Part shown: in pieces, positions 1 to 7,707 of the stretch | Layout: each line of letters opens with the position of its first letter | Position numbering within the stretch: the first letter of the stretch is position 1 | Assembly (NCBI RefSeq): GCF_900290275.1 | Contig: NZ_LT985324.1 | Location: 310,001 to 374,000, forward strand | Length of the DNA: 64,000 nt | From: Prevotella merdae | GTDB taxonomy: Bacteria; Bacteroidota; Bacteroidia; Bacteroidales; Bacteroidaceae | Direction of reading: 5' to 3' | Position numbers and translations under genes: made by a program | The notes under the pieces: model-generated | Seen by the model: only the letters and a program-made list of their open reading frames with translations | Told to the model about the DNA's origin: nothing | Databases searched by the model: none

Positions 1-230
1 CACTAGTACGAGAGGACCGTGATGGACAGACCTCCGGTTTGCCAGTTGTGCCGCCAGGCGCACCGCTGGGTATCCGAGTCTGGTTAGGATAAGCGCTGAA
101 AGCATCTAAGTGCGAAGCCATCCGCAAGATGAGAACTCCATTGAGGGTCGTTGTAGACGACGACGTAGATAGGCTGCAGGTGTAAAGACAGCGATGTCAA
201 AGCCGAGCAGTACTAATTGCCCGAGACTTT
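1..230 (+). rRNA. 23S ribosomal RNA, 3' end (partial)
   Basis: The window opens inside the conserved 3' part of 23S rRNA. The sarcin-ricin loop sequence AGTACGAGAGGACC lies at about 5-18 and the conserved 3'-terminal helices follow. The mature 3' end near 230 is an estimate. The 5' part of the gene lies outside the window. Confidence 0.95.
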
Positions 231-373
231 CTTCATGAGTAGTCGTGCTTTCAGTTGTTGTACAACTTAACAATAGTTTTGCTTAATCAACGTGTCTAAC
301 TTATACGCACGCAACGAATTCCAAATTCAAGACTCAAAATTCAAAATTGTGAGTTAGCGTAGCGAACGAACTT

Positions 374-483
<110 letters not shown>

Positions 484-500
484 CTTTACTTGAGGTCTTC

Positions 501-530
501 AAGGTCTAACGACTTTGGAGACCTTTTTTT
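501..530 (+). terminator. rRNA operon terminator
   Basis: Stem AAGGTCT (501-507) pairs with AGACCTT (519-525) and is followed at once by a run of T. It sits 18 nt after 5S, so it is the likely intrinsic terminator of the rRNA operon. Confidence 0.8.
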
Positions 531-674
531 TATGTACTTATTCTTCCTTTTACACGCGTTACACATTATTATATACGTACCTTATATTATATATAGTATG
601 CTGTGTAATTGTAATACGTAACTTTGTACCACCAAAATATCGTAAAGTTAAACTACCAGGACAATCATTGCAAA

Positions 675-702
675 GAGGGTACGACAAGCTTGTCATACCC
701 TC
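675..702. repeat. 28-bp palindrome
   Basis: GAGGGTACGACAAG is followed directly by CTTGTCATACCCTC, an inverted repeat with one mismatched position and no loop. It shares the GGTACG start with the dispersed GGTACGG palindromes described elsewhere in the window, but the middle differs. It could be a protein-binding operator or a degenerate member of that family. Confidence 0.5.
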
Positions 703-1203
703 CTACGATAAAACATGTTCTCATGTCTTAACAAAAAAACATGTTCTTCTGTTCTTATGTCTTACAAAGAAAATCGCACTCAATCGCACGTATCGTACAG
801 AATCGTATGATTGATGTTTTAGAATGTTGTAACTTTGCTGAAGACAGGCAGCATTTCAAAAGCTTGAGTACGTTTGCCTTGCACTTTCTTTGTAAATGTA
901 ATCCAACTGGCACATGTCCAACGTCCATCCACAAGCGGATTGCTCACACGCGACTACACGCTCTGACCAAAGCCATTACTCGAAAGGTGTCTCGAGAATA
1001 GTGTAAAATGGCCACGATAATAGTCGCACGAAACGACGACGCTACGACGTGCTACGAATTCTATTTATTGAGGGTAAAGGAGGTTATTCGTGGTAAATTC
1101 GTGGATAATTTTGGTAATTCGTGTTCTCATAAGGAGGTACGGTTAAGGGAAAAGGGAAGTTAAGTGAAAAATCCATGTGCTTTTCTTGTCTAACACCACT
1201 TGT

Positions 1204-1229
1204 GTGGTACGGTTCGGTGACCGTACCAC
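1204..1229. repeat. GGTACGG palindrome, copy 1
   Basis: Stem GTGGTACGGT / ACCGTACCAC around the loop TCGGTG. It is one of five dispersed palindromes of this kind (others near 15682, 15745, 19462 and 40637), all between genes. Confidence 0.7.
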
Positions 1230-1278
1230 CTACACTTTCCCTTAACAATTGGATTCTTCACTCTTAATTCTTAACTTC

Positions 1279-2097
1279 CTATCTCCTATTCTCCACCGAC
1301 ACCTCGATGCTCAGGTTGTTGTTGACGTTGTAGCGCACTGTGGCGCCAATGCGGTCGCCCATGTTGTAGAGGTCGTAAATGGAGTAGGCGGGCATTCCGA
1401 AGAAGTTGCGGCTGAAACCGCCCAAGGCGCCCATGCCCATATTGCCGTATCCGCCGTAGTAGCTGTCGTAGAGGCTGTAGCGCATGCGGTTGGAAAGATT
1501 GTTGGTTATCGACTTCTGAGCGTAGATGTAGGCCTCCCAATGGTCGTTGAAGCGATAGCCCACGACAGCCGACAGACCAGCGTCGCGCCAGTTGCCGCCA
1601 GCATAGCTTACGTTGTTGAGGTAGCCGCCTACAGCCACCGACAGCTTGTCGGTTACGGGCATGGCGTACATCATGGCTATGTTCTGCTGGAATCCAACTC
1701 CGCCACGTGCGCCCTTTCCAAACTGGGTAAAAACTGAGGCTCCGAGCTGTACGTTTAGATCACGGTGTAGGGCCCAATTGCTCCAGCCGCTAAAAGCAAT
1801 TGGATAGCGGCCTATGGTTTCGGGCTGACCGTATTGGTTAAGTGGGGGAAAGTTGAGCGAGTCTTGGTGCTGCTCCATGTGCTCGGCTTCCTTTGCTAAT
1901 GCCTCCTCGCGCCATTTGCGCGAGCGTCCGCCGTAGCGTGTGGGCATGATGCTCTGTAGGGCTGAGTCATCGAAGCGAGGCTGCGCCATACTGCCATCGT
2001 TGTCGTTGTGATGGCGGTAGGGCTCCTGGGCTGCCGCCAACGTAGGCATGGTAAGCAGGAGCAATATTGCGGAAATATATCTGTTTATAGCTTTCAT
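1279..2097 (-). CDS. Hypothetical outer-membrane beta-barrel protein
   Basis: A 272-residue protein starting at the ATG at 2097, with a clear signal peptide (basic start, hydrophobic stretch, cut after TLAAAQ). A longer open frame extends upstream, but it would put a charged stretch before the signal peptide and a TAnnTTTG box lies just upstream of 2097, so the short start is preferred. The mature part has alternating hydrophobic and polar strands rich in Gly, Tyr and Asn, and ends in a strand of the type SIEVSVENRR. This suggests a small beta-barrel, inserted in the outer membrane by inference. No enzyme motif is visible and I do not recognise the family. It stands alone, with IS relics upstream and the rRNA operon downstream. 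Confidence 0.7.
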   Translation of the reverse strand: MKAINRYISAILLLLTMPTLAAAQEPYRHHNDNDGSMAQPRFDDSALQSIMPTRYGGRSRKWREEALAKEAEHMEQHQDSLNFPPLNQYGQPETIGRYPIAFSGWSNWALHRDLNVQLGASVFTQFGKGARGGVGFQQNIAMMYAMPVTDKLSVAVGGYLNNVSYAGGNWRDAGLSAVVGYRFNDHWEAYIYAQKSITNNLSNRMRYSLYDSYYGGYGNMGMGALGGFSRNFFGMPAYSIYDLYNMGDRIGATVRYNVNNNLSIEVSVENRR

Positions 2098-2105
2098 AAT
2101 TGCTA

Positions 2106-2113
2106 CAAATATA
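2106..2113 (-). promoter_or_regulatory. Bacteroidota -7 box (TAnnTTTG)
   Basis: Reads TATATTTG on the minus strand, 8 nt before the ATG at 2097. It supports that start and implies a very short leader. Confidence 0.45.
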
Positions 2114-2449
2114 CGTATTCTGCGCGTAATATCGCTATGTTTTTTACGCACTTTAACACTATTTTTTTCTTTTGTGAATGTTGGCTGCTTATAGGCTGTT
2201 GAGCCATTTCTTTCCAGATTTGGTGTACGACCAAATGATAAGACCGCCACTAATAAACTAAAATATTTTTACATCTGCAAACTTATATAAAAAGCGAATT
2301 ATACGCCAGTTTTATAAAAAAGTTGAGACCACAGCCATACATAGCCTTCAGACTATTCATGCTCTATGCAGTAACTTTAGAGCGGAGTTTCCTCCAATGA
2401 GTTCATAAACGAGCTCTTAATTCCAATGTTTTACCTAAATTCCAAGTCT

Positions 2450-2485
2450 ATGAGAGATGTCTGTGGTCTCGATGTTCACAAAGAT
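2450..2485 (+). pseudogene. IS110-family transposase relic (N-terminus only)
   Basis: The translation MRDVCGLDVHKD matches the typical beginning of IS110/IS1111 transposases, where the Asp of GLDVHKD belongs to the RuvC-like catalytic site. The similarity stops after about 12 residues and the frame continues into unrelated A/T-rich sequence. Only the N-terminal stub survives. Confidence 0.5.
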
Positions 2486-2656
2486 AAATATTGGAAAAAG
2501 GTGTCGTGTATAGCGATTATATTGTCTGAAAAAAACGTGTGCCTTTTTTTTATCAAGCAGAAATTGGCTTTCTATAGTATGTTATATTGCTTATGGGCTA
2601 CTTTTATAGAGGAAATATACTAAATGTTTTCTGATTAACAAGCAAGTATGTTTTGT

Positions 2657-2920
2657 TTATTGAATAAAATGAAGTGCATCGAGTGCGGAGATTCTTATTA
2701 ACGTAGCCACCTCGGTGATTGAAAACGGACTTTTGTAGTAAGCCTTGATTTTGGCGATTATCAGATATGCAATTATAGCAACCCATAAATGAGTACGTAC
2801 TGCATTCTCTGAATATTGGACAGCACTTTTGACAGGATTGTTTTCAATCGTATTGACGATGAAGTGTTCCGCAAGCTTGTATAGGCTCGTTTGGCATATC
2901 CAACGAGCAAGGTTGCTACG
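2657..2920 (-). pseudogene. IS4-type transposase relic (C-terminus)
   Basis: In the minus frame ending at the TAA at 2657-2659 the translation contains SENAVRTHLWVAIIAYLIIA, followed by a Lys-rich stretch and a conserved ending ITEVATLIRISALDALHF. The SENAV(R)xQxWxAI pattern is typical of the C-terminal part of IS4-family transposases. The catalytic region is absent. Two longer open frames on the same strand here are out of register with this protein and are not real. The relic abuts the IS1634-like fragment at about 2930. Confidence 0.6.
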
Positions 2921-2936
2921 GTGGAATATCTGAAAA

Positions 2937-3853
2937 AACCACTTTGACGAAGATGTGGATCTCTCAAAAATCTATCGCTATCTTGACAAACTTAGCGACC
3001 ATCAGCACGAAGTCGTACAGGACATCAGCGTGCGCCATACAGCAAAACTGTTCGGTGGAAATATCGGTGTGCTATTCTATTATGTCACCACACTTTACTT
3101 TGAAGCGGATTATGAGGACGACTTGCGCAAGACCGGCTTTTCTAAAGAGGGACGACACAGTAATCCTCAGATCTTACTCGGCCTGCTTGTAAGTTTGGGC
3201 GGCTATCCGCTTGCCTATTGCATCTATGAGGGCAACAAATATGAAGGCCACACGATGCTGCCGACGATAAACGAGTTTGTAAGCAAATACGGATTGGAAA
3301 ACTTCGTTGTGGTGGCCGACTCCGGCCTGATGAACAATGCAAATATAGCGGAGCTTGAGGCGCACGGCTACAAGTATATAATAGGTGCGAAGATAAAGAA
3401 TGAAAGTCAGGAAGTCAAGAACTGGATACTGGAACAGCCCAAGCGCGACTGCCAGATGGTAGAATATGACAAAGGAGGCGGACGCCGTCTCCTGGTCGGC
3501 TATACAGATGACCGTGCAAAGAAAGATGCCTATAACCGGGAGAAGGGAATATGCAGCCTTGGAAAAGGCTTACAAGCATGGCGCGCTTACGAAAGGTAAC
3601 TACACGCAAACGCATCGAAGCCCATATATGCATCTGCTTTGTGGCTTTGAAAGTATACAAGGAACTGGAGCGCATGTTGAAAGTCTCAGAGATTAAGATG
3701 AGCGTAAACAAGGTACTTGCATTAGCAAAGACCATTACCACCATACAAATTAAGCTACCTCTGAACAAGGATGTATACACTCAGACAATGTTGATGGCAA
3801 GGCATCAGAAAATAGCCAAACTCTTTGATGAAGATTTTTGGGTGACGCAATGA
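2937..3853 (+). pseudogene. IS1634-like transposase, decayed
   Basis: Starting at about 2937 the frame reads into KIYRYLDKL, then FEADYEDDLRKTGFSKEGRH and the GYPLAYCIYEGNKYEGHTM block typical of IS1634-family DDE transposases, then VVVADSGLMNN with the second catalytic Asp. The first catalytic Asp appears lost: family members usually read YDVTTLYFE, here it is YYVTTLYFE. After residue 195 there is a frameshift near 3545-3560, then an internal deletion that removes the third catalytic residue (the WVVERAFR block is missing). The C-terminus resumes at RIEAHICICFVALKVYKELE and ends at FDEDFWVTQ (3853). It cannot be active. Confidence 0.8.
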
Positions 3854-3864
3854 CGAAGTCAGGA
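3721..3864 (+). repeat. IS1634-like 3' end, repeated at 47700-47843
   Basis: These 144 bp (transposase C-terminus plus the end tgacgaagtcagga) recur almost unchanged at 47700-47843, with about three substitutions by eye. Identity stops sharply at both ends, so the right boundary near 3864 may mark the true IS end. Confidence 0.8.
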
Positions 3865-4024
3865 AAGAATAAACGATAATATACTACGAAGCAGAGGGAT
3901 GGAACGTCCAAATGTGCGAGAAAGCCGATAATTACTGGTGTACCCGAACGTTGCGAAATAAACTTGTTTACGTATGTGTTTACGGTGTAACTCGTTTATT
4001 AGCAGCAGCTTACACAAAGCATAA

Positions 4025-4061
4025 TATCGCTAACAGCTTGGTAAAGAAGCTGTTAGCGATA
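4025..4061. repeat. Perfect 15-bp hairpin
   Basis: TATCGCTAACAGCTT (4025-4039) pairs perfectly with AAGCTGTTAGCGATA (4047-4061) around a 7-nt loop. It lies 31 nt downstream of tRNA-Arg on the minus strand. No T-run follows on either side, so if it ends tRNA transcription it does so without the classic U-tract. Confidence 0.6.
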
Positions 4062-4092
4062 CAATCAAATAAAAAGCAATATTGTCTAAAAG

Positions 4093-4166
4093 TGACCTCG
4101 CAGGGATTCAAACCCTGGACCTTCAGAACCGGAATCTGACGCTCTATTCAGCTAAGCTACGAGGCC
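4093..4166 (-). tRNA. tRNA-Arg (anticodon CCG)
   Basis: The minus strand folds as a full cloverleaf. Acceptor GGCCTCG pairs with CGAGGTC (one G-U), the D-arm contains GCTTAGCTGAATAGAGC, the anticodon stem TCAGA/TCTGA encloses loop TTCCGGT with anticodon CCG, and the T-arm reads CAGGGTTTGAATCCCTG. Discriminator base is A. The CCA end is not encoded. It reads the Arg codon CGG. IS relics lie directly downstream. Confidence 0.95.
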
Positions 4167-4200
4167 CCTTAATTTGTACCATTGTTGTGGTTGGCAGTTG

Positions 4201-4208
4201 CAAAGGTA
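4201..4208 (-). promoter_or_regulatory. -7 box for tRNA-Arg
   Basis: TACCTTTG on the minus strand, 34 nt before the first base of the tRNA. It fits the TAnnTTTG consensus. Confidence 0.5.
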
Positions 4209-4253
4209 CAAAAATATCTTAAGATAACGGTACGAATGGCCGTTTTTTAATTA

Positions 4254-7121
4254 TTAGTACCATTGCACGGCGTTGCTGTAGCCCGAGCGCTTGTCGTACT
4301 TCAGAGCATCGGTCAGGGTAGAGGCGTTGCAGCGGAACGAGAAGTTGTAGCTGGTGTATGGCGCAAGCACTACAGAGCACGACATGTTAAAGCAATGGAG
4401 GTCGCGTTGCAGCGAGGCTGTGGTCATCGAGAGGTCGTGCTGATCGAAATCGTAGCCCGATGAGAACGATATGTTCCAGCCGTCGCTCAGGCGTATGTTG
4501 CCGCTAACGTTGAGGTTCTGCGAGAACTTGTAGGGGTAGCGCATCGACTTGGTGTTGAACTTGCCCTCCGTGTTCTCTCTCATCGTGATGCCGTAGCCGA
4601 ATGTGAGTGACCATGGCATGGAGAATCGCATGTATCCGTCTTTGTCGGTTTCGGCCTTTCCGCCGCCGCTCTTCTTCTTGGCTCCACGCTGTGCGTTTAT
4701 CATTGTGTCGTCTACGTTCGACTCGATGTCTGTGTCGACGCCCTCCTCTTCGTCCTTGTTGCCCTTGTTCTTGCGGTCGTCGTCGTCGCCTCTGCCGAAC
4801 CATTTTTTAAGCTTGTCGGGTGTGAGCGTGAATGAGAAGTTCTGGGATGTGCCCTGGAAGCGTCCAAACTTGCCCATTCCCCACAGGGTGTGGTTGCCAA
4901 CGTATGGATGTCCGTTCTTGTCGAGCTCGTAGGCGTATGATGCGAATACGGCAGTCATGTTGAACGTGTAGTTCTTCCACCACTTAAGGCGTATGCGCAT
5001 GGTGAGGTCGGACAGGGGTTTCTCCTTGGCTGCCATGTTGTAGCTCATGGCAAGTCCCAGCTCGTCGATAAGGCTGATTTTCTTGATTCCTGTAGAGTCC
5101 TTGTCGCTCTTAATCTTCATCTCCACGTTGTTTGAAATGTCGAACGAGATGTTACCCGTCTTGCCCTTGCCTGGCACGCCGTAGAGCTGTCCGTTGTAGG
5201 GCGAGTATTCCACCAGTTCTACCGATCCGTCGGGATTGGTCTTCTGGTAGGTTTTGTAGTAGCCGTAGCGGCTTGCCGAGAAGTCGGGCGCGTAGCTGTA
5301 GCTGATTGTTGGGGTGATGACGTGGCGTATGGTTTGGAACTTGTCGCCGAAGATCTTGCGGTTGGGTACAAAAAATCCGTACAGCTTGGTAGACAGGCCT
5401 ATGGAGAAGTTGTAGTCGTAGACGTTGTTGAATCCATAGATTGTGTCGTTTTGCACGCGCTGGTTGGCAGCGTCCCACGACTGCATTACCTTGTGTGTGT
5501 ACATGCGGTCGCGGAAGTTGAATGATGGCGACACGTTGATGTAGTTGAACAGGGTGAAATTGCCCGATATTGGTATGTTGTGGTTCCATCCGTTGCGCCA
5601 GTCCTTCACCAAGTTAGAGTGCATCAGCTTGTCTTCCTTGGTGTTGATGCTGTTGGATATTTGTCCGGTGTACGACATGGATATTTTCTCGTACCATCGC
5701 TCATCGCCGACTATGTGCTTGCGCTTGAAGGGGTAGAAGCGCGAGAGCGAAATGTTGAGGTCGGGAAGCGTCATGGATATTGTAGAGTCGCGCATGTTCT
5801 GCGAGAGGTTGGCCGTGCTTGAGAGCGAGAGGCCGATGCTTGAGAATGTTGTGCTCCACGACACGGATGAAGTTCTGGTAGACTGTGTAAGCGTCTGCGG
5901 GTTGTAGAGCGAGTTGAGGTTGTTGCGCTCGTAGCTGGATGTTGCAAAGTTGACGCTTGCCGACAGCGAGCTGTAGGGATTGGCCTTGGAGTCCTGTCGG
6001 TGGCTCCATTGCACCTTGAACGATGTTTGCTTGGTGTAGTCGGGCATTCCCTTATCGCCGTTCTTTGTGTCCTGGTAGCTGAAGTAGAAGCTGCCCGAGT
6101 AGCGGTAGCGTTTGTTATAGTTGCTTGCCGCCGACACGCCCCATGATCCCTTGGTGTAGATTTCGCCCAGGAGCTTAAGATCCCACTTGTCGTTGATGGC
6201 GAAGTAGTAGCCACCGTCGCGTAGATAGAATCCGCGTGCGCTCTCGTCGCCGTAGGTAGGCATGATGAATCCCGACGAATAGCTCTTGGTGAAGGGGAAG
6301 AAGCCGTAGGGGATGGCAAGCGGCAAGGGCACGTCGGCCACTACCAGATAGGCCGGTCCGAAGACCACGTCTTTGCCTGGTCGAACCTTGGCTCGCGAGA
6401 GTGCAATGTAGAAGTCTGGGTGCTTGGCGTCGCACGTTGTGTAGCGTCCGTGTTGCAGATAGATGTCACCGTTGGCGTTGCGTTTTGACAGCTCGCTCTG
6501 AAGGAAACCCTCCTCTTGCTGGGTGTAGACTTTGGAGATAAGTCCCTTCTTGGTTTTGAAGTTGAAGGCCATGGTGTCGCTCTCGTACTTGTCGGAGCCC
6601 ATGGTGAAGATGGGGTTGCCGGTAAGGGTGTGTCCGGTGGTATCGGTTGGATCCTTGGCGCCTGTTGCGTGCACCAGGGACGAGTCGATGCTCATGTGAA
6701 TTTTCTCGGCAGCCAGGTCCATGTTCTCGTACTTTACGGTAGACTGTCCGTAAAGTCGTGCGGTCTTAGATGTGGCGTCGTACACCAGCGAGTCGTTGGC
6801 TGTGTATTGCACGGGCGAGTTGATACCGTTGGCTCGCTGTCGGTTGAGCGAGTCGAGGTGTATGGAGTCGTCGATAGCCTTGTTGTGTCGGTAGATGGCT
6901 AGCTGCATAGAGTCCATCTTGGTGGTGTCGGGCTGGTTGGCTTCGAGCGAGTCGGCCAGATGGGCTGCTATGGTGTCGAGGCGTGTGGAGTCGGCATTGG
7001 TGATGGAGTCAGCAAGTGTGGTCTTTCGCGATAATTTTCGTTGTGCGAAGGGCGTGTCGTTAGCTGCCACCACAAAAATGGCAACACACAAAAGGAGTGC
7101 TATGACGGATTTAGTTCTCAA
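4254..7121 (-). CDS. lptD: LPS assembly outer-membrane protein LptD
   Basis: A 955-residue protein that inserts lipopolysaccharide into the outer leaflet of the outer membrane, with LptE as usual partner. It has a signal peptide (about 1-21), an Asp/Ser-rich linker, an OstA/LptA-like domain from about residue 100 (VQYTANDSLVYD, AEKIHMSIDSS), the block THE family carries around YTTCDAKHPDFYIALSRAKV near 225-245, and a long C-terminal barrel ending in an aromatic residue (AVQWY). Length and layout fit the long Bacteroidota LptD form. A low-complexity insertion rich in Asp, Glu and Lys sits near residues 775-825, probably a periplasmic or surface loop. It is 19 nt downstream of the HD hydrolase and probably co-transcribed. 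The start at 7121 gives the signal peptide directly. Confidence 0.88.
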   Translation of the reverse strand: MRTKSVIALLLCVAIFVVAANDTPFAQRKLSRKTTLADSITNADSTRLDTIAAHLADSLEANQPDTTKMDSMQLAIYRHNKAIDDSIHLDSLNRQRANGINSPVQYTANDSLVYDATSKTARLYGQSTVKYENMDLAAEKIHMSIDSSLVHATGAKDPTDTTGHTLTGNPIFTMGSDKYESDTMAFNFKTKKGLISKVYTQQEEGFLQSELSKRNANGDIYLQHGRYTTCDAKHPDFYIALSRAKVRPGKDVVFGPAYLVVADVPLPLAIPYGFFPFTKSYSSGFIMPTYGDESARGFYLRDGGYYFAINDKWDLKLLGEIYTKGSWGVSAASNYNKRYRYSGSFYFSYQDTKNGDKGMPDYTKQTSFKVQWSHRQDSKANPYSSLSASVNFATSSYERNNLNSLYNPQTLTQSTRTSSVSWSTTFSSIGLSLSSTANLSQNMRDSTISMTLPDLNISLSRFYPFKRKHIVGDERWYEKISMSYTGQISNSINTKEDKLMHSNLVKDWRNGWNHNIPISGNFTLFNYINVSPSFNFRDRMYTHKVMQSWDAANQRVQNDTIYGFNNVYDYNFSIGLSTKLYGFFVPNRKIFGDKFQTIRHVITPTISYSYAPDFSASRYGYYKTYQKTNPDGSVELVEYSPYNGQLYGVPGKGKTGNISFDISNNVEMKIKSDKDSTGIKKISLIDELGLAMSYNMAAKEKPLSDLTMRIRLKWWKNYTFNMTAVFASYAYELDKNGHPYVGNHTLWGMGKFGRFQGTSQNFSFTLTPDKLKKWFGRGDDDDRKNKGNKDEEEGVDTDIESNVDDTMINAQRGAKKKSGGGKAETDKDGYMRFSMPWSLTFGYGITMRENTEGKFNTKSMRYPYKFSQNLNVSGNIRLSDGWNISFSSGYDFDQHDLSMTTASLQRDLHCFNMSCSVVLAPYTSYNFSFRCNASTLTDALKYDKRSGYSNAVQWY

Positions 7122-7140
7122 TTTTAATGAATGTTATTTG

Positions 7141-7686
7141 TTACAATTCCGGCTCAAACAGCCTTTTCATCTCACGGAACCGTGCCAGGGTGTCGCCTCC
7201 AAACTTTGCGAGGCTCTTCTCTGCCTGTTGTATGTTTTTTTCGCGGTCGAGATGAGTTTTAGAGAAGAACTTGTCGGCGTAGCATATAAGCTTCTCCTCA
7301 ATGGTCTCTGGCTGCAGGTCGTGATGGGGTAGGGGCAGGTTTTGCGACAGAATGTCGTGGAGTGTGAGTCCGGCTCCGGTGTGTCGCTCGCACACGCGTG
7401 CATAGCTTTCGGGCAGATGCTCGTTGCGCAGAATCTCGGCTCCGCACACGCCGTGTCGGATGTATGGCTCAGTGCCGTGGCAATGGATGCCGGGAGCGTC
7501 GACACGTATGATGCCAATGTCGTGAAGCATGGTAGCCTCAAGTACAAAGTTGGTGTCGATGTGTAGTTGGGGGTGATTTGCAGCAATCCGTAGCGCGCGT
7601 TGCACTACGGACTGGCTGTGTGTTAGGAGGATGTGGCGCAGCTCGTCGCATCCTCCGTAGTATTTGTCAATAATCTGTTCGTACAT
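7141..7686 (-). CDS. HD-domain phosphohydrolase
   Basis: A 181-residue soluble protein with His-23 (LTHS), the metal-binding HDIG at 55-58 and further His residues (CHGTEPYIRHG, CERHTGAG) that complete an HD-domain metal site. The family cleaves phosphate bonds in nucleotides or related molecules, but the substrate cannot be told from sequence. The C-terminal part (YADKFFSK, then a charged helix) resembles the HDIG proteins common in Bacteroidales. It lies between the OadA-like gene (21 nt upstream) and lptD (19 nt downstream), so the three probably form one transcript. No link in function between them is evident. Confidence 0.8.
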   Translation of the reverse strand: MYEQIIDKYYGGCDELRHILLTHSQSVVQRALRIAANHPQLHIDTNFVLEATMLHDIGIIRVDAPGIHCHGTEPYIRHGVCGAEILRNEHLPESYARVCERHTGAGLTLHDILSQNLPLPHHDLQPETIEEKLICYADKFFSKTHLDREKNIQQAEKSLAKFGGDTLARFREMKRLFEPEL

Positions 7687-7707
7687 TTTTTATATGTATT
7701 CAGAGGT

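Larger units (their letters stand above)
531..1278. other. Intergenic region without a convincing gene
   Basis: About 750 nt between the rRNA operon and the first protein gene. Short open frames here have no recognisable protein features. Visible structures are a near-perfect palindrome at 675-702, a GGTACGG palindrome at 1204-1229, and text at 1145-1185 (gttaagggaaaagg, gtgaaaaatccatgtgc) that recurs near 10175-10315. I see nothing else. Confidence 0.6.

Noticed and set aside
515..1001. Two overlapping open frames of 99 and 86 codons after the rRNA operon
   Set aside because: They begin in the terminator T-run, have no homology-like motifs, odd composition and many codons atypical of the neighbours.
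1249..1737. 162-codon open frame on the plus strand
   Set aside because: It is the antisense shadow of the outer-membrane protein gene at 1279-2097, which has a signal peptide.
2604..2967. Open frames MGCYNCIS... and MRDPHLRQ... on the minus strand
   Set aside because: The real relic is in another frame (SENAVRTHLWVAIIAYL); these frames are out of register with it.
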